Shown: piece by piece, positions 36,813 through 46,630 of the stretch | Numbering within the stretch: the stretch's first letter is position 1 | Layout of the letters: each line of letters begins with the position of its first letter | Assembly (NCBI RefSeq): GCF_024355225.1 | Contig: NZ_VCNH01000008.1 | Location: 3,596,001-3,660,000 of the forward strand | Length of the DNA stretch: 64,000 nt | Source of the DNA: Roseovarius sp. M141 | GTDB lineage: Bacteria > Pseudomonadota > Alphaproteobacteria > Rhodobacterales > Rhodobacteraceae | Direction of reading: 5' to 3' | The notes under the pieces: generated by a model | Database searches by the model: none | What the model saw: the letters and a program-made list of their open reading frames with translations, nothing else | What the model was told of the DNA's origin: nothing | Made by a program: the position numbers and the translations under genes

Positions 36813-38066
36813 CAGCACGGCTAGAGGCATGTCGGGGGCGTTTGGCAAAGCTGCCAGCCGGTCAAGGAATCCTTTGGCCGAGGCAGGCGCAGTGCCCTCG
36901 CCATAAGTGGCAGCTAGCACGATTACCCGCTCGGCGCAGCTATATCGGTGCGGTGCAAATTGCGACATCGGAGCGGCGTAAACCTTATGTCCCGCCCGCG
37001 TCAATGCATCATGCAGTGTCGCAGCAAAGCCCCATGTGCTACCCCCTTCGCTGCCAACCAGCAGGATCGTGTCGGACTGTCCTGCCGCGACATTGCCTGT
37101 GATCCGGGGCCTCGCGCGGCGGGCTTGCACCCAGAGGATGACGCCAGTCACAGCCATGAACGGCGCACCAAGTGCCATCAGCCCGAGGATGACCCCCAAC
37201 CAGGCCATGCCTTGTCCCGTGTGCAACATGTATATCGTCTCGTTGAAGCGTTGCCATGTGCCTGCATCGGCCCAGATCAACATCTCCCCTGTTCCCTGAT
37301 CGAGATATCCCTCGCCCGTGTTTGTTTTCAGCATGAACACATCGGTGGGGTCGTCGGGATAGGGAAAGGTCAATTCGCGCAAGGAGTCTACCGGCGTATC
37401 GCGCAGCAAAGCCATCGTGCCGGGGGCGGCGCCGGTCTGGCCACTGACTTCGGAGGGAAACGCAGGGGTGCTGCCCTGTGGGAGCAGATCAAAAGTGCTG
37501 GCGGTCATAAACAGCGCGGTGGCTGAAGATAGAAGAAGCCCGACGACTGTCACCCGTGCAACTTCGACATGCAGCCGTTCCATCAGTGGACCACGCAGAC
37601 GTGAGAAGAAACGCCGCCACCCCCCTGTCCGCCGTGCTGTCAGCATCAGACCCGAGATCGACAGCACCAGAAGCGAAGCCGCCCCCGCCGCGGCGGCCAA
37701 CCGCCCTGCGTCGTCCAGAAACAGCGAACGGTGCAAGTTGGTCATCCAGCGTTGAAAGGCAGATGGTTCGTAATCCGCGACACCAACACCTGTCGCGGGG
37801 TCGATAATCAGTGCACCGGGTTGTCCAGCGTCAAAATAAAATGCGGTTATCCGCCCGGATGGTGCGCGGCGGATCTGTTCAACGCCAGGGTAAGCGATGG
37901 CAATGCGATCCGCCAATGTGGCGACGGTCAGGCTCCGGTCAGGTTGTGCGGGGGCCTGCACAGCCTCCAGTGCGGGAAGAACGCTCAGCACCGCCCCGCT
38001 GAGCGTCATGGCGACGATCAGCAGAGCCGCGATCAGGCCGGGAAATTTGTGCAGGGCGCGCAGCAT
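36812..38066 (-). pseudogene. PepSY-TM / flavodoxin reductase, C-terminally truncated
   Basis: About 418 residues before the junction. N-terminal PepSY_TM part (LRALHKFPGLIAALLIVAM, HRSLFLDDAGR, LHTGQGMAWLG) with ~5 helices, then a flavodoxin domain start (ILLVGSEGGSTWGFAATL, VIVLAATYGEG). The sequence stops matching after MPLAVLG, where a flavodoxin would continue with FGD and then FAD/NAD reductase domains. Full-length relatives are ~700 residues. It leads a run of PepSY/DUF2271 genes on the minus strand, presumably a metal or flavin reduction system that has lost its reductase half. Confidence 0.8.
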
Positions 38067-38088
38067 GGCAAGGCTCCTTTGGTACGGA

Positions 38089-38553
38089 TTACATGTCGAA
38101 GGTGAAATCGCGGATGTAGCGGCGACCGCTTGTCGGCTTGCCCGCGCCCGTTGTGGTCAGCGGCACGACCACTTCGGACGGGCTGTCGCGCATGTCTTCT
38201 ACCGAGGCGTCGATATGCAACTCATAGCCTGCGTCAAACAGCGTATCCGCAAGATCGAGTGTGATTTTCAGCTCTCGCCCTGCTCCAACGCTGGCACCGG
38301 TGATACCGTTGATCTCTGCTGTGTTACCGCCTGTCGCACGATACCAGTCGCTCAGATGTTCGTAGTATTTCGACTTGCCACCCGCCATCCAAAGGCTGCC
38401 CATATAGGTGCCATTTGCATCAGTGACATAAAGCGCAAGGTAAGCGCCATCGCCGCCATACTGATTCATGTTGGCAGTCAGGGTGACGGGGCGGGCAAGC
38501 GCCGGACCTGTAAGAGCGGTCGTCAGCGCCAAGGCAGACAGAAGGGTTTTCAT
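38089..38553 (-). CDS. DUF2271 domain periplasmic protein
   Basis: 154 residues, signal peptide 1-20 (ending ALAR). The body is DUF2271: YLALYVTDANGTYMGSLWMAGG, then KYYEHLSDWYRA and the C-terminal RRYIRDFTFDM. These proteins accompany PepSY/flavin-transferase genes in redox or iron clusters; no activity is established. It sits 22 bp upstream of the PepSY-flavodoxin gene, in one operon. Confidence 0.8.
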   Translation of the reverse strand: MKTLLSALALTTALTGPALARPVTLTANMNQYGGDGAYLALYVTDANGTYMGSLWMAGGKSKYYEHLSDWYRATGGNTAEINGITGASVGAGRELKITLDLADTLFDAGYELHIDASVEDMRDSPSEVVVPLTTTGAGKPTSGRRYIRDFTFDM

Positions 38554-38659
38554 TGGGAGTCTCCATTGCGGGTTGCGTTCGGTTTCTTGTGTTGGATCAA
38601 GCTGATGCTTTCCTGACGCAACGCACGTTAATGCTTCAGCTTGGCGTCAGGTTGGCCCT

Positions 38660-38700
38660 AAAAAGAAAAACCCCGCCGCGCTTGGGGTGGCGGCGGGGTT
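38660..38700 (-). terminator. Rho-independent terminator after the small PepSY gene
   Basis: Arms AACCCCGCCGC (38669-38679) and GCGGCGGGGTT (38690-38700) form an 11-bp GC-rich stem; on the minus strand the stem is followed by TTTTTCTTTTT. This is the clearest intrinsic terminator in the window and ends the 38725-39114 gene. Confidence 0.88.
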
Positions 38701-38724
38701 GGTCAGCATTGCGTTTTGCAAAAG

Positions 38725-39114
38725 CTATTGCTGAACAACGGGCGCTGTGCCGGGCGTGAACAACCCGTTTGCAGGTGGCTCGACAGTTCCGGTCGGAGCG
38801 GCGTTGTTGCGTTGACCGTAATCATCGTCGTCGTCGTCGTCATCTTCATATTCAAACTCGACGATTGCCAATGTCGCAGGATCAACCTTCACCTCGATTT
38901 CGCGACCGCTCGCATCGCGGCCTTTGATTTCATAGCAACCGTCATCGGTTTTGATCCGGCGCACGGCCCATCCTTGGGCTTCGGCCATTTGCTGCACCGC
39001 CTCGCGCGGTTGCCAATCCGCCATCGGCACGCGACAATCATCGTCATCGGCAAGGGCGACACCTGTCGCACCAAGGCCCAGAAGTAGAGTTGTGGCGATC
39101 AGATATTTCTTCAT
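38725..39114 (-). CDS. Small periplasmic PepSY domain protein
   Basis: 129 residues from ATG at 39114. Signal peptide 1-22 (ending GVALA), then a PepSY domain with DWQPREAVQQMAEAQGWAV, DDGCYEIKGRDASGREIEVKVDP, an acidic run of eight Asp after FEYE, and a Pro-rich tail. The acidic tract could bind cations. It is divergent from the two-component system with 145 bp between, a common pairing in which the regulator controls PepSY genes in response to cell-envelope or metal signals. Confidence 0.82.
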   Translation of the reverse strand: MKKYLIATTLLLGLGATGVALADDDDCRVPMADWQPREAVQQMAEAQGWAVRRIKTDDGCYEIKGRDASGREIEVKVDPATLAIVEFEYEDDDDDDDDYGQRNNAAPTGTVEPPANGLFTPGTAPVVQQ

Positions 39115-39163
39115 TGTTCCATCTCCTGAAACCTGAGTTGATGACCCTTTGTCGCGCACTGAC

Positions 39164-39212
39164 CTGACGCGTACCTGAAGTGGGCCAGCTTTGTGCTTCA
39201 GGTGCACGTCAG
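39164..39212. promoter_or_regulatory. Inverted-repeat operator in the PepSY / two-component intergenic region
   Basis: CTGACGCGTACCTGAAG (39164-39180) and CTTCAGGTGCACGTCAG (39196-39212) are inverted copies matching at 15 of 17 positions. They lie centrally in the divergent promoter region and are the likely binding site of the adjacent OmpR-type regulator. Related CTGACGC...GCGTCAG halves occur before the DUF2271 gene at 38613-38650. Confidence 0.68.
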
Positions 39213-39259
39213 TTTTGTCGGTGATAGAGGGCTCACAAACGGAACAGGAAAAGACGGAT

Positions 39260-39919
39260 ATGCGTGTGCTGCTGATCGAGGATGATACGGTGTTGGGTGC
39301 TGCGGTGCGCGACCAGATTGCCGCTGACGGGCATTCCATCGACTGGGCCACGCGGCTGGATGCAGCAAGCGAGTATCTGGATGTCGCCGCCTATGACCTG
39401 ATCCTTCTTGATCTGATGCTGCCTGACGGGCGCGGTCAGCCGTTTTTGCGCGCGCTTCGCAAACGGGGCGATGTGACGCCAGTGATCATCCTGACCGCAC
39501 TCGACCAGATCAGCGACCGGATTGAGGGACTGAACGCAGGGGCCGACGATTACATGATCAAACCCTTCGATCTGTCCGAGCTATCGGCACGGGTTGGCGC
39601 GGTTGCGAGGCGCTATTCCGGCAACCCGAACCCGTTGGTCACTCTGGGCGATCTGGAGATCGACCTTGCTGCGCGGTCTGTCTGTCGTGGTGGGAAGCCG
39701 GTGGCGTTGACAGCCCGCGAATGGGTACTGTTCGAGGCTTTCGTGCAGCGTCCCGGACAGCTTTTATCAAAGGCGCAACTGGAAGAGCGGCTCTATTCTT
39801 TTAGCACCGAAATCGAAAGCAACACGATTGAGGTTCATGTTAGCCATCTGCGCAAGAAATTGGGGCGCGCGCGGATCGAAACGGTACGCGGCCTGGGCTA
39901 TCGGCTGGGTGCCCCATGA
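39260..39919 (+). CDS. OmpR/PhoB-type response regulator
   Basis: 219 residues from ATG at 39260. Receiver domain with LLIEDD, phospho-acceptor Asp51 in LILLDLMLPDG, and Lys in YMIKPFD; C-terminal winged helix ending in SNTIEVHVSHLRKKLGRARI and VRGLGYRLG. Overlaps its kinase by 4 bp (ATGA). QseB/TctD-like. Divergent from a PepSY gene, and probably regulates the PepSY/DUF2271 genes. Confidence 0.9.
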   Translation: MRVLLIEDDTVLGAAVRDQIAADGHSIDWATRLDAASEYLDVAAYDLILLDLMLPDGRGQPFLRALRKRGDVTPVIILTALDQISDRIEGLNAGADDYMIKPFDLSELSARVGAVARRYSGNPNPLVTLGDLEIDLAARSVCRGGKPVALTAREWVLFEAFVQRPGQLLSKAQLEERLYSFSTEIESNTIEVHVSHLRKKLGRARIETVRGLGYRLGAP

Positions 39920-41241
39920 GAATGCCTAGTTCCTTGCAGGGTCGGTTGGCGCTAGCGCTTGGGTTGGGACTTACGGTGCTCTGGCTGACCACAGCATGGG
40001 TGACGGCGACCTTGCTACGAAGCGAAATGGACGAGGTGTTCGATTCCACGTTGGAGGAAACCGCACAGCGCATCCTGCCTTTGGTGGTTCTGGATATCAT
40101 CAGCCGCGAGGAAGAGGGGGTCGACCAGCGCATCGCCACCCTTCGCGAGCATGAAGAGTTCTTTACTTATGTTGTACGCGACGATCAGGGGCGCGTCCTG
40201 CTGCGCTCGCACGCAGCAGAAGACGCGAATTTTCCGGCGTTCGAGGGAATGGGGTTCCGGCAAACCGCCACGCACCGACTTTACTATGACGCAGCGCTGC
40301 AAGGCACGATCACCATCGCGATCGCCGAACCACTCAACCACCGGGCCGAGGTGGCGCGGGAGGTCCTGGCCGGGCTTGCCCTGCCGCTGATTGTCATCAT
40401 TCCATTTGGCCTGTTTGGCGTGTTCTGGATCGTCCGGCGCAGCCTGCGGCCCGTCCGTCGCTTCAGCGGGGCATTGACCAGCCGTGGCACCCGCGATCTT
40501 TCGGCGGTCGACGAGGAAAGCCTTCCGGATGAAATCAAGCCGGTGGCAGAAGCGGTCAATGACGTGCTGGACCGGCTTGGGCATGCGCTTGCCGCCGAGC
40601 GCAGTTTTACTTCCAACGCTGCGCATGAATTGCGCACTCCGGTCGCAGCCGCGCTCGCACAGACCCAACGGCTGATGGCTGAAACGGGCGATACCAATGC
40701 CGCGCAGCGGGCGACGGCGATTGAGGTCGCGCTCAAACGCCTGACCCGGCTTTCCGAAAAACTCTTGCAACTGGCACGCGCCGAAGGCGGGCGGTTACGC
40801 TGTGAAACCAAGTCGGATCTGCGCCCTGTTCTCAGCATGGTGCTGTCTGAATTCGACAAGGCGACGGGACCAGCGCGTATTGTAAGAAAAGTCACGGATG
40901 AACCTGTCTTGTCAGACCTTGACCCAGACGCTTTCGCAATCGTTGTTCGAAACCTGATCGAAAATGCCCTGCGTCACAGCATTGCTCAAACTCCCGTTGA
41001 ACTGCAACTGAACAATGATGGGACGCTGCGCGTGATCAATGATGGCCCGCCGATTGCCCCCGAAATCCTGAAGCAGCTAACAGCGCGGTTTGAGCGTGGG
41101 CAGACAAGCGCAAGCGGCAGTGGACTGGGTCTTTCCATCGTTCAGGCGATTGCCGTTGGGGCGCAAGCAAAGCTAAACTTATATTCCCCGGCGCAGGGCT
41201 GGCCCGAAGGGTTCGAGGCGGTGTTTCACCTGCCGGGCTAA
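39916..41241 (+). CDS. Sensor histidine kinase
   Basis: 441 residues. Helix at ~10-33, periplasmic sensor domain ~34-150 (2CSK_N-like), second helix ~155-175, then the dimerisation domain with His in SNAAHELRTPVAA and the ATPase domain (NLIENALRHS, SGSGLGLSIVQAI). It pairs with the upstream response regulator by a 4-bp overlap. The signal is unknown; PepSY neighbours suggest metal or envelope stress. Confidence 0.9.
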   Translation: MRMPSSLQGRLALALGLGLTVLWLTTAWVTATLLRSEMDEVFDSTLEETAQRILPLVVLDIISREEEGVDQRIATLREHEEFFTYVVRDDQGRVLLRSHAAEDANFPAFEGMGFRQTATHRLYYDAALQGTITIAIAEPLNHRAEVAREVLAGLALPLIVIIPFGLFGVFWIVRRSLRPVRRFSGALTSRGTRDLSAVDEESLPDEIKPVAEAVNDVLDRLGHALAAERSFTSNAAHELRTPVAAALAQTQRLMAETGDTNAAQRATAIEVALKRLTRLSEKLLQLARAEGGRLRCETKSDLRPVLSMVLSEFDKATGPARIVRKVTDEPVLSDLDPDAFAIVVRNLIENALRHSIAQTPVELQLNNDGTLRVINDGPPIAPEILKQLTARFERGQTSASGSGLGLSIVQAIAVGAQAKLNLYSPAQGWPEGFEAVFHLPG

Positions 41242-41321
41242 ACACGCATTAGAATTTCCCCTGCCGCAGATAGAATCCCGAGATGTTCTGTACGCAGTTA
41301 TTGCAATCAAAAATCTTTCTG

Positions 41322-41339
41322 ATAGTAATTGATCACTAC
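41322..41339. promoter_or_regulatory. TetR-type operator palindrome before the RND operon
   Basis: ATAGTAAT-TG-ATCACTAC, an 8+8 imperfect palindrome, 180 bp upstream of the adaptor gene. It matches 16 of 18 positions of the perfect palindrome at 49610-49627 beside the TetR gene. The rest of 41242-41519 shows no gene. Confidence 0.7.
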
Positions 41340-41519
41340 CTTTTGAGATCTCCAAATGAATACGCTATGAAAATCACGCCCGGAACGTCGAAACGATACC
41401 GCGTCTGTTTTTCAAAATCAGTGCGGCAGCCCTTCGACGCACATGATTGTGGACCATACTGGCATCGTCCAGGCTGGCTAGTTTCGGCACTTGGACGGGC
41501 AAAAACAAAGAGGTGACCG

Positions 41520-42824
41520 TTGAGAATTCACCGCGGATTTCGTTTACTCCCGCCTGTCGCAGTCGGTGTTGCCGTCGCCGTCTGGCTCATTTCGACGGCC
41601 GAGCCGCCTGCCCGAGTAGATGAACATGAGCGCAGCGTTGTTGCACGCACAATCATAGCAGAAGTGATGCCTGTTCGGACGATCGTTCGGGGATATGGCA
41701 ATGTCCGCGCTGCACGCAGCTGGGAAGCAATCTCAGAAATCTCAGGGACCATCATTTGGCGTCATCCCGAACTCGACACCGGCAATGTACTTGGCGCAGG
41801 CACCGTGGCCCTGAAAATCGACGCGACAGTTTATGATCTGGCAGTTGCACAGGCTGAGGCCGACTTGGCCGCACTAGAGGCTGATATCGCTCAGCTTGAC
41901 ACCGACGAAGCCAACACCCGGCGATTGCTGGCGCTGGAGCAATCACGGTTGGACCTGACCGAAACCGAACTGACGCGCATTCGGGATCTGGTCGCGCGCG
42001 GTGTCGCTTCGCAGTCAACAGTCGACGGGCAGGAACGTGCCACATTGCAGGTTCGCCGTGTCGTGACCGAGTTGCAAAACGCCCTGGGACTGATCCCCAG
42101 CCGTCGCAACCGGCTCGACGCGCAAATGTCGCGCACGAAGAGCGTTCTGGCCCGTGCTACTCGTGATCTGGCAAAAACCGATATTGTTGTTCCGTTCGAT
42201 CTGCGCGTTGGGACGGTTCATGTTGAGCGGCATCAGTTCGTCGTTGCGGGTCAGTCATTGGTGACGGCGGACGATATTGGCCAAGCCGAGATCATTGCGC
42301 AAATTCCGGTGGTATCGTTCCGGCGTCTGCTGGGGGGTGCCAGCCCTGACGAGCCAGCAGAATCTGCGGTCTTGCCCATAAGTTTCCAAGGAATATCCGC
42401 CGAAGTGCGGCTTGTCTCGGACACATCCCAAACATGGCCAGGGCGTCTTGTCCGCGTGGAAAGCGCACTGGACCCGCAAGCCCGTTCGGTGCCTGCGGTT
42501 GTCACTGTGGACGATCCGTATGCTGGGGCCAATCCGCCGATGCGCCTGCCGTTGGTGCCGAACATGTATGTCGAGGTTACGCTCGACGGTCCGGTGATTT
42601 CTGCAAGCGTGACGATACCGCAGAGCGCTGTTCACGAAGGAAACATTGTCTATCTGCGCGATGCAGACGGGCGTCTGGTCCTGCGCGAAGTCTCGGTTTC
42701 ATGGCGCCAAAGTGGGCAGGCCATCATCGCGAAGGGTATCGCGCCCGGTGAAGAGGTCATTCTTGACGATCTGGTGCCTGCGATCCCCGGCATGATCGTG
42801 CGTCCGGTGGAGGCCAACAAATGA
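41520..42824 (+). CDS. RND efflux periplasmic adaptor (HlyD/MFP family)
   Basis: 434 residues, TTG start at 41520 with AGGTGA upstream. N-terminal helix anchor, lipoyl-like half motifs, a long coiled coil (about 110-210, LDLTETELTRIRDLVARGVAS) and C-terminal beta-barrel. The family links an inner-membrane pump to an outer-membrane channel. Overlaps the RND pump gene by 4 bp. No outer-membrane TolC gene is in the operon. Confidence 0.87.
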   Translation: MRIHRGFRLLPPVAVGVAVAVWLISTAEPPARVDEHERSVVARTIIAEVMPVRTIVRGYGNVRAARSWEAISEISGTIIWRHPELDTGNVLGAGTVALKIDATVYDLAVAQAEADLAALEADIAQLDTDEANTRRLLALEQSRLDLTETELTRIRDLVARGVASQSTVDGQERATLQVRRVVTELQNALGLIPSRRNRLDAQMSRTKSVLARATRDLAKTDIVVPFDLRVGTVHVERHQFVVAGQSLVTADDIGQAEIIAQIPVVSFRRLLGGASPDEPAESAVLPISFQGISAEVRLVSDTSQTWPGRLVRVESALDPQARSVPAVVTVDDPYAGANPPMRLPLVPNMYVEVTLDGPVISASVTIPQSAVHEGNIVYLRDADGRLVLREVSVSWRQSGQAIIAKGIAPGEEVILDDLVPAIPGMIVRPVEANK

Positions 42825-45800
42825 TCCGCTGGTTCGCCGGACACCCCACTGCGGCCAACCTTTTGCTTGTCCTGATCCTCGCCGCTGGCGCGATGGCGGC
42901 TCCAATGCTCAAGCGCGAGACTTTTCCAGACTTCCGCCCAGTAGAGGCGGAAATCAGCGTGAAATATCGCGGCGCCACAGCCGAAGAGGTCGAGGACGCG
43001 ATATGTCGGCGCGTCTGGGATGCGGTCGAAAGCGTCGAAGGGCTGGATGAACTCGAATGCACCGCGCAGAACAGCGTTGCCCGCGCCGTGGCAACGATGG
43101 GTGCCGCAGGCGACAGCGCCCGTTTCATCAATGACCTGCGCACCGAGGTCACCGCAGTCGACGACTTTCCGGGTAGTGCCGATCCGGCCATCGTACGCGA
43201 ATTGCACCGCACCGATCCTGTCACGTCGGTAGCAATTGCAGGCGATCTGCCGCCCGCACATCTGGAGCGCTATGCAGCGGAGTTACAGGACAGCCTGTCG
43301 GCCCTGCCCGGTGTGGCAAAAGTTACGATGTCGGGATTTGGAACGCGGCAATTCCGCATCACGGTTCCCCGTGCGGTGATGGAGCAGCACGGGCTGACGG
43401 TCTCAGGCCTTGCCGCGCAAATCGACGCGCAGAGCGTTGACCGCCCTCTGGGCAGTCTGGAAACTGAGGATCGCGAGATCAGCCTGCGTTTCACCGACGA
43501 GCGCCGCAGCGCGGCAGGGTTGGCAGAACTGGTGGTTCTGTCAAAGCCGAACGGGGCCGAATTGTCGCTGGGGCAGATTGCAACCAGCACTGAGGGTTAC
43601 ACACCCGAGGAGGAACGTGCGTTCCTTGACGGCCAACGTGCCGTTTTCCTGCAAGTTGACAAGGCGCTTGATGCTGACGCGCTGGAAGTCTTCGATCACG
43701 TCGAGGAGCTGGTTTCAACCGAACGCGCCGCGCTGCCGGATACGGTGCGGCTGGAAATCGTGAAGGACATGACCAGCATCGTGCGCGACCGTTTGGTGAT
43801 GCTCGTGCAGAACGGGGCAATCGGGTTAGTTCTAGTCGTCGCGGTCATGAGCCTGTTCTTCCGGCCCGGTTTCGCGATCTGGGCGGCAATGGGCCTGCCG
43901 GTGGCCTTTTTGGGCGCATTCGCGGCGATGGCGTTGCAAGGTCTGTCGCTGAACATGATGACACTTGTGGCCCTGCTGATGGCGATCGGGATCGTGATGG
44001 ACGATTCCATCGTCATCGCCGACTCGATTGCCGAAACCGCCGCCCGTGGCGGATCGCGCCTTGATGCCGTGGTGCAAGGCACGCTGGCTGTCATGCCCGG
44101 CGTGATGGCGTCGTTTGCAACGACCATCGCGGTCTTCGGCCCGCTGGCTTTTCTGGCCGGTGAGTTGGGTGCAGTGCTGGAAGTCGTGCCGCTGGTGTTG
44201 ATCGCGGCACTTGCGGCCAGCGTGGTCGAGGCATTCTGGGTGCTGCCGCACCATCTGAGTCACGGATTGAAAGGCGCGGACAAGCCGCCTTCACGGTTTC
44301 GCGCCGGTTTCGACCGCCGGTTCGAGCAGTTCCGTGAACAGCGGATCGGTGCCATGGCGGATATGGCGATCCGGCGGCGTTATCTGGTGACAGGCATGAC
44401 AATCGCTGCGCTGCTTATCACCGTGGGATTAATGGGCGGTGGCTATCTCAAACGCGAGGCAATCCCGGCGATTGATGGCGATGTTCTGGAGGCGCGTATT
44501 CTGATGCCGCAAGGCACGCCCCTGACCCGCACGAGCGAGGTCGCGGACGACGTGATCGCAGCCCTCACCCGGATCGACACCGCTTTGACGCCGGATCAAC
44601 CGGACGGTGCTGCGCTGGTGAAAGCTGTGCAGTTGCGCTTCAACCAGAATGCCACGGCGGGCGAATCCGGGCCCCATGTTGCCACGATCACTGCAGATCT
44701 GCTGGGGGCCGAAATCCGCACTGTAACGCTGGATGAAATCGTGACACTTTGGCGCAAAGAGATCGGCGCGGTGCCGGGTGCGCTTGCGATCTTGTTGACC
44801 GAACCAAGCATTGGGCCGCAGGGGATTGCCATCGAAATCCGCCTGTCTGGTCCGGATCTTGACATGCTGGCCAAGGCCGCCGATGCGCTCCAAACCGAGG
44901 CCGAAAGCTATGCCGGTGTCTTCAATGCCATCCACGATCTGCGCCCCGGAAAACCCGAGCTTCGCCTGCGCCTTGCCGAGGGGGCAACATCGCTGGGATT
45001 GACAGCGCGCTACGTTGCAGATCAGCTTGGGGCCGCTTTCTTGGGGCGGGTCATTACAACGGTCCAGAGTGGCGACATAAGCCATGAGATCGAGTTGGAG
45101 CAATCCTCTGAGGATCGCGATTCCCGCGACGACCTGCGTGATTTCACCATCGCCCTGCCCGATGGCAAGAGCGTGCCGCTTTCAACCGTAGCACATCTGA
45201 ACGAGGCACGCGGCTGGTCCAGCATCGCGCATGTGAACGGCAAGCGCACCGTGACCGTTCAGGCCGATGTCGATACACGTATCGGGAATGCCGATGCGAT
45301 TGTCGCCGAATTGAACACGAGGTTCCTGCCGCAACTGGCGGCCAGTGTGCCGGGCCTGCGTTTTGAAATCGGCGGCCAAAGCGCAAATTCGGCCGAAACC
45401 GTCGCCTCGATCCTGCGTGGTTTCATGATCGGGCTGGTGGGTATCTATGTCGTGCTGTCTTTCCAGTTCCGCAGTTACGTGGAACCGGTGATCGTGATGC
45501 TGTCGATCCCGCTCGCTTTCATCGGTGTGATACTGGGCCATTTTATCATGGGCTATAACATCTCGATGCCCTCCTTGATCGGTGCCGCGTCGCTGGCTGG
45601 CATTGTGGTTAACAACGCGATCTTGCTGGTTCAGGTCATCAAAAGGCATGCCGCCGATGGTATGGAACTGGCGCGCGCTGCCGGTCAGGCCAGTCGCGAA
45701 CGGTTTCGCCCTATCCTGATGTCGGTCTCGACCACGATGATGGGGCTCATCCCGCTTTTACTGGAAGGTAGCACTCAGGCTCAAACCCTGAAACCGCTGG

Positions 45801-45955
45801 TGATTTCGGTGGTATTCGGGCTGTTTTCCTCGACCGTCCTCGTGCTCATCGTGTTGCCGTCATTCTACGCAATTCTCGGTGATCTGGGATTGGCGAAGGT
45901 CAAAGGTGGAGAACCGGATATGCAAGCTCGGAAAAAGGGATCGACTTCAAAATGA
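42821..45955 (+). CDS. RND efflux transporter (AcrB/MdtB-like)
   Basis: 1044 residues, full length. Twelve predicted helices in two halves with large periplasmic loops; GIVMDDSIVIADSIAE in TM4 carries the proton-relay acidic residues, and GIVVNNAILLVQVIKR is the TM10 counterpart. The family pumps drugs, metabolites or lipids using the proton gradient. Starts in an ATGA overlap with the adaptor and ends in one with the next gene. Confidence 0.92.
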   Translation: MIRWFAGHPTAANLLLVLILAAGAMAAPMLKRETFPDFRPVEAEISVKYRGATAEEVEDAICRRVWDAVESVEGLDELECTAQNSVARAVATMGAAGDSARFINDLRTEVTAVDDFPGSADPAIVRELHRTDPVTSVAIAGDLPPAHLERYAAELQDSLSALPGVAKVTMSGFGTRQFRITVPRAVMEQHGLTVSGLAAQIDAQSVDRPLGSLETEDREISLRFTDERRSAAGLAELVVLSKPNGAELSLGQIATSTEGYTPEEERAFLDGQRAVFLQVDKALDADALEVFDHVEELVSTERAALPDTVRLEIVKDMTSIVRDRLVMLVQNGAIGLVLVVAVMSLFFRPGFAIWAAMGLPVAFLGAFAAMALQGLSLNMMTLVALLMAIGIVMDDSIVIADSIAETAARGGSRLDAVVQGTLAVMPGVMASFATTIAVFGPLAFLAGELGAVLEVVPLVLIAALAASVVEAFWVLPHHLSHGLKGADKPPSRFRAGFDRRFEQFREQRIGAMADMAIRRRYLVTGMTIAALLITVGLMGGGYLKREAIPAIDGDVLEARILMPQGTPLTRTSEVADDVIAALTRIDTALTPDQPDGAALVKAVQLRFNQNATAGESGPHVATITADLLGAEIRTVTLDEIVTLWRKEIGAVPGALAILLTEPSIGPQGIAIEIRLSGPDLDMLAKAADALQTEAESYAGVFNAIHDLRPGKPELRLRLAEGATSLGLTARYVADQLGAAFLGRVITTVQSGDISHEIELEQSSEDRDSRDDLRDFTIALPDGKSVPLSTVAHLNEARGWSSIAHVNGKRTVTVQADVDTRIGNADAIVAELNTRFLPQLAASVPGLRFEIGGQSANSAETVASILRGFMIGLVGIYVVLSFQFRSYVEPVIVMLSIPLAFIGVILGHFIMGYNISMPSLIGAASLAGIVVNNAILLVQVIKRHAADGMELARAAGQASRERFRPILMSVSTTMMGLIPLLLEGSTQAQTLKPLVISVVFGLFSSTVLVLIVLPSFYAILGDLGLAKVKGGEPDMQARKKGSTSK

Positions 45956-46377
45956 CCCATAGAACCAAAAACGGCTTTATTAGTTCAGAAACAATGCCGG
46001 GTGGCATGCACAGCAACGGCATGTTGCGATGTTTGAAAGTCGCAACCCTAGCTCTGGCCATCATGATGGCGCTCTGCATAAAAGCCAACTCACAGCAATT
46101 GCTTTCGGCAGAAGAGATCGAGAGCCAGATCATCGGGCACAGCTTTCAGGGCAAAAAGGGAATTCTGTCGGTTTCATTGCATTACGTCAGGGATGGCACC
46201 GTGACCATGCAGTCGCCGATCGGAGCCGGAGCAGGAAACTGGAGGCTGAGCGACAACCAGCTTTGCGTGAAACTATCCAGCGGACCCCGCAAGGCAAACG
46301 AATGCATGACCTTCGTCAGCCAACTAGACGGGACCTATCGCGCCTCGAACGGATTGCGGCTGACGGTAATGAAGTGA
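45952..46377 (+). CDS. Secreted hypothetical protein co-transcribed with the RND pump
   Basis: 141 residues, 4-bp overlap with the RND gene. A hydrophobic N-terminal stretch (LATLALAIMMALCIKANSQ region, ~30-48) is a signal peptide. The body (LLSAEEIESQIIGHSF, then YVRDGTVTMQS, LCVKLSSGPRKANECMTF) resembles small secreted beta-rich proteins with one disulfide; no family named. Possibly a periplasmic partner of the efflux complex. Confidence 0.65.
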   Translation: MTHRTKNGFISSETMPGGMHSNGMLRCLKVATLALAIMMALCIKANSQQLLSAEEIESQIIGHSFQGKKGILSVSLHYVRDGTVTMQSPIGAGAGNWRLSDNQLCVKLSSGPRKANECMTFVSQLDGTYRASNGLRLTVMK

Positions 46378-46630
46378 CGGCCAAACAATATCCATCACGT
46401 GCCGCAGAGGCGAAATCGCGGCCTTTCACCCCTGGCGCTGATACCCGACCAAAGCAGAGGTCCCCGCCGTGCCTTCGAATATTGCCGTCTCCAGATTTCG
46501 GGCGATCCTCTCGGCCCGGATTATCAGATAGTTTGCCCCCGCCGATGTCGGCGCGGTTTCCTCGTCCCCCCAATCATCAGCGCGCCACTAACGGATCAGC
46601 GGCACATGCCCGCGGCCGCGTATCTCCTAC

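Noticed and set aside
41283..41516. 77-codon plus-strand open frame
   Set aside because: No ribosome site, and it spans the TetR-type operator; judged non-coding.
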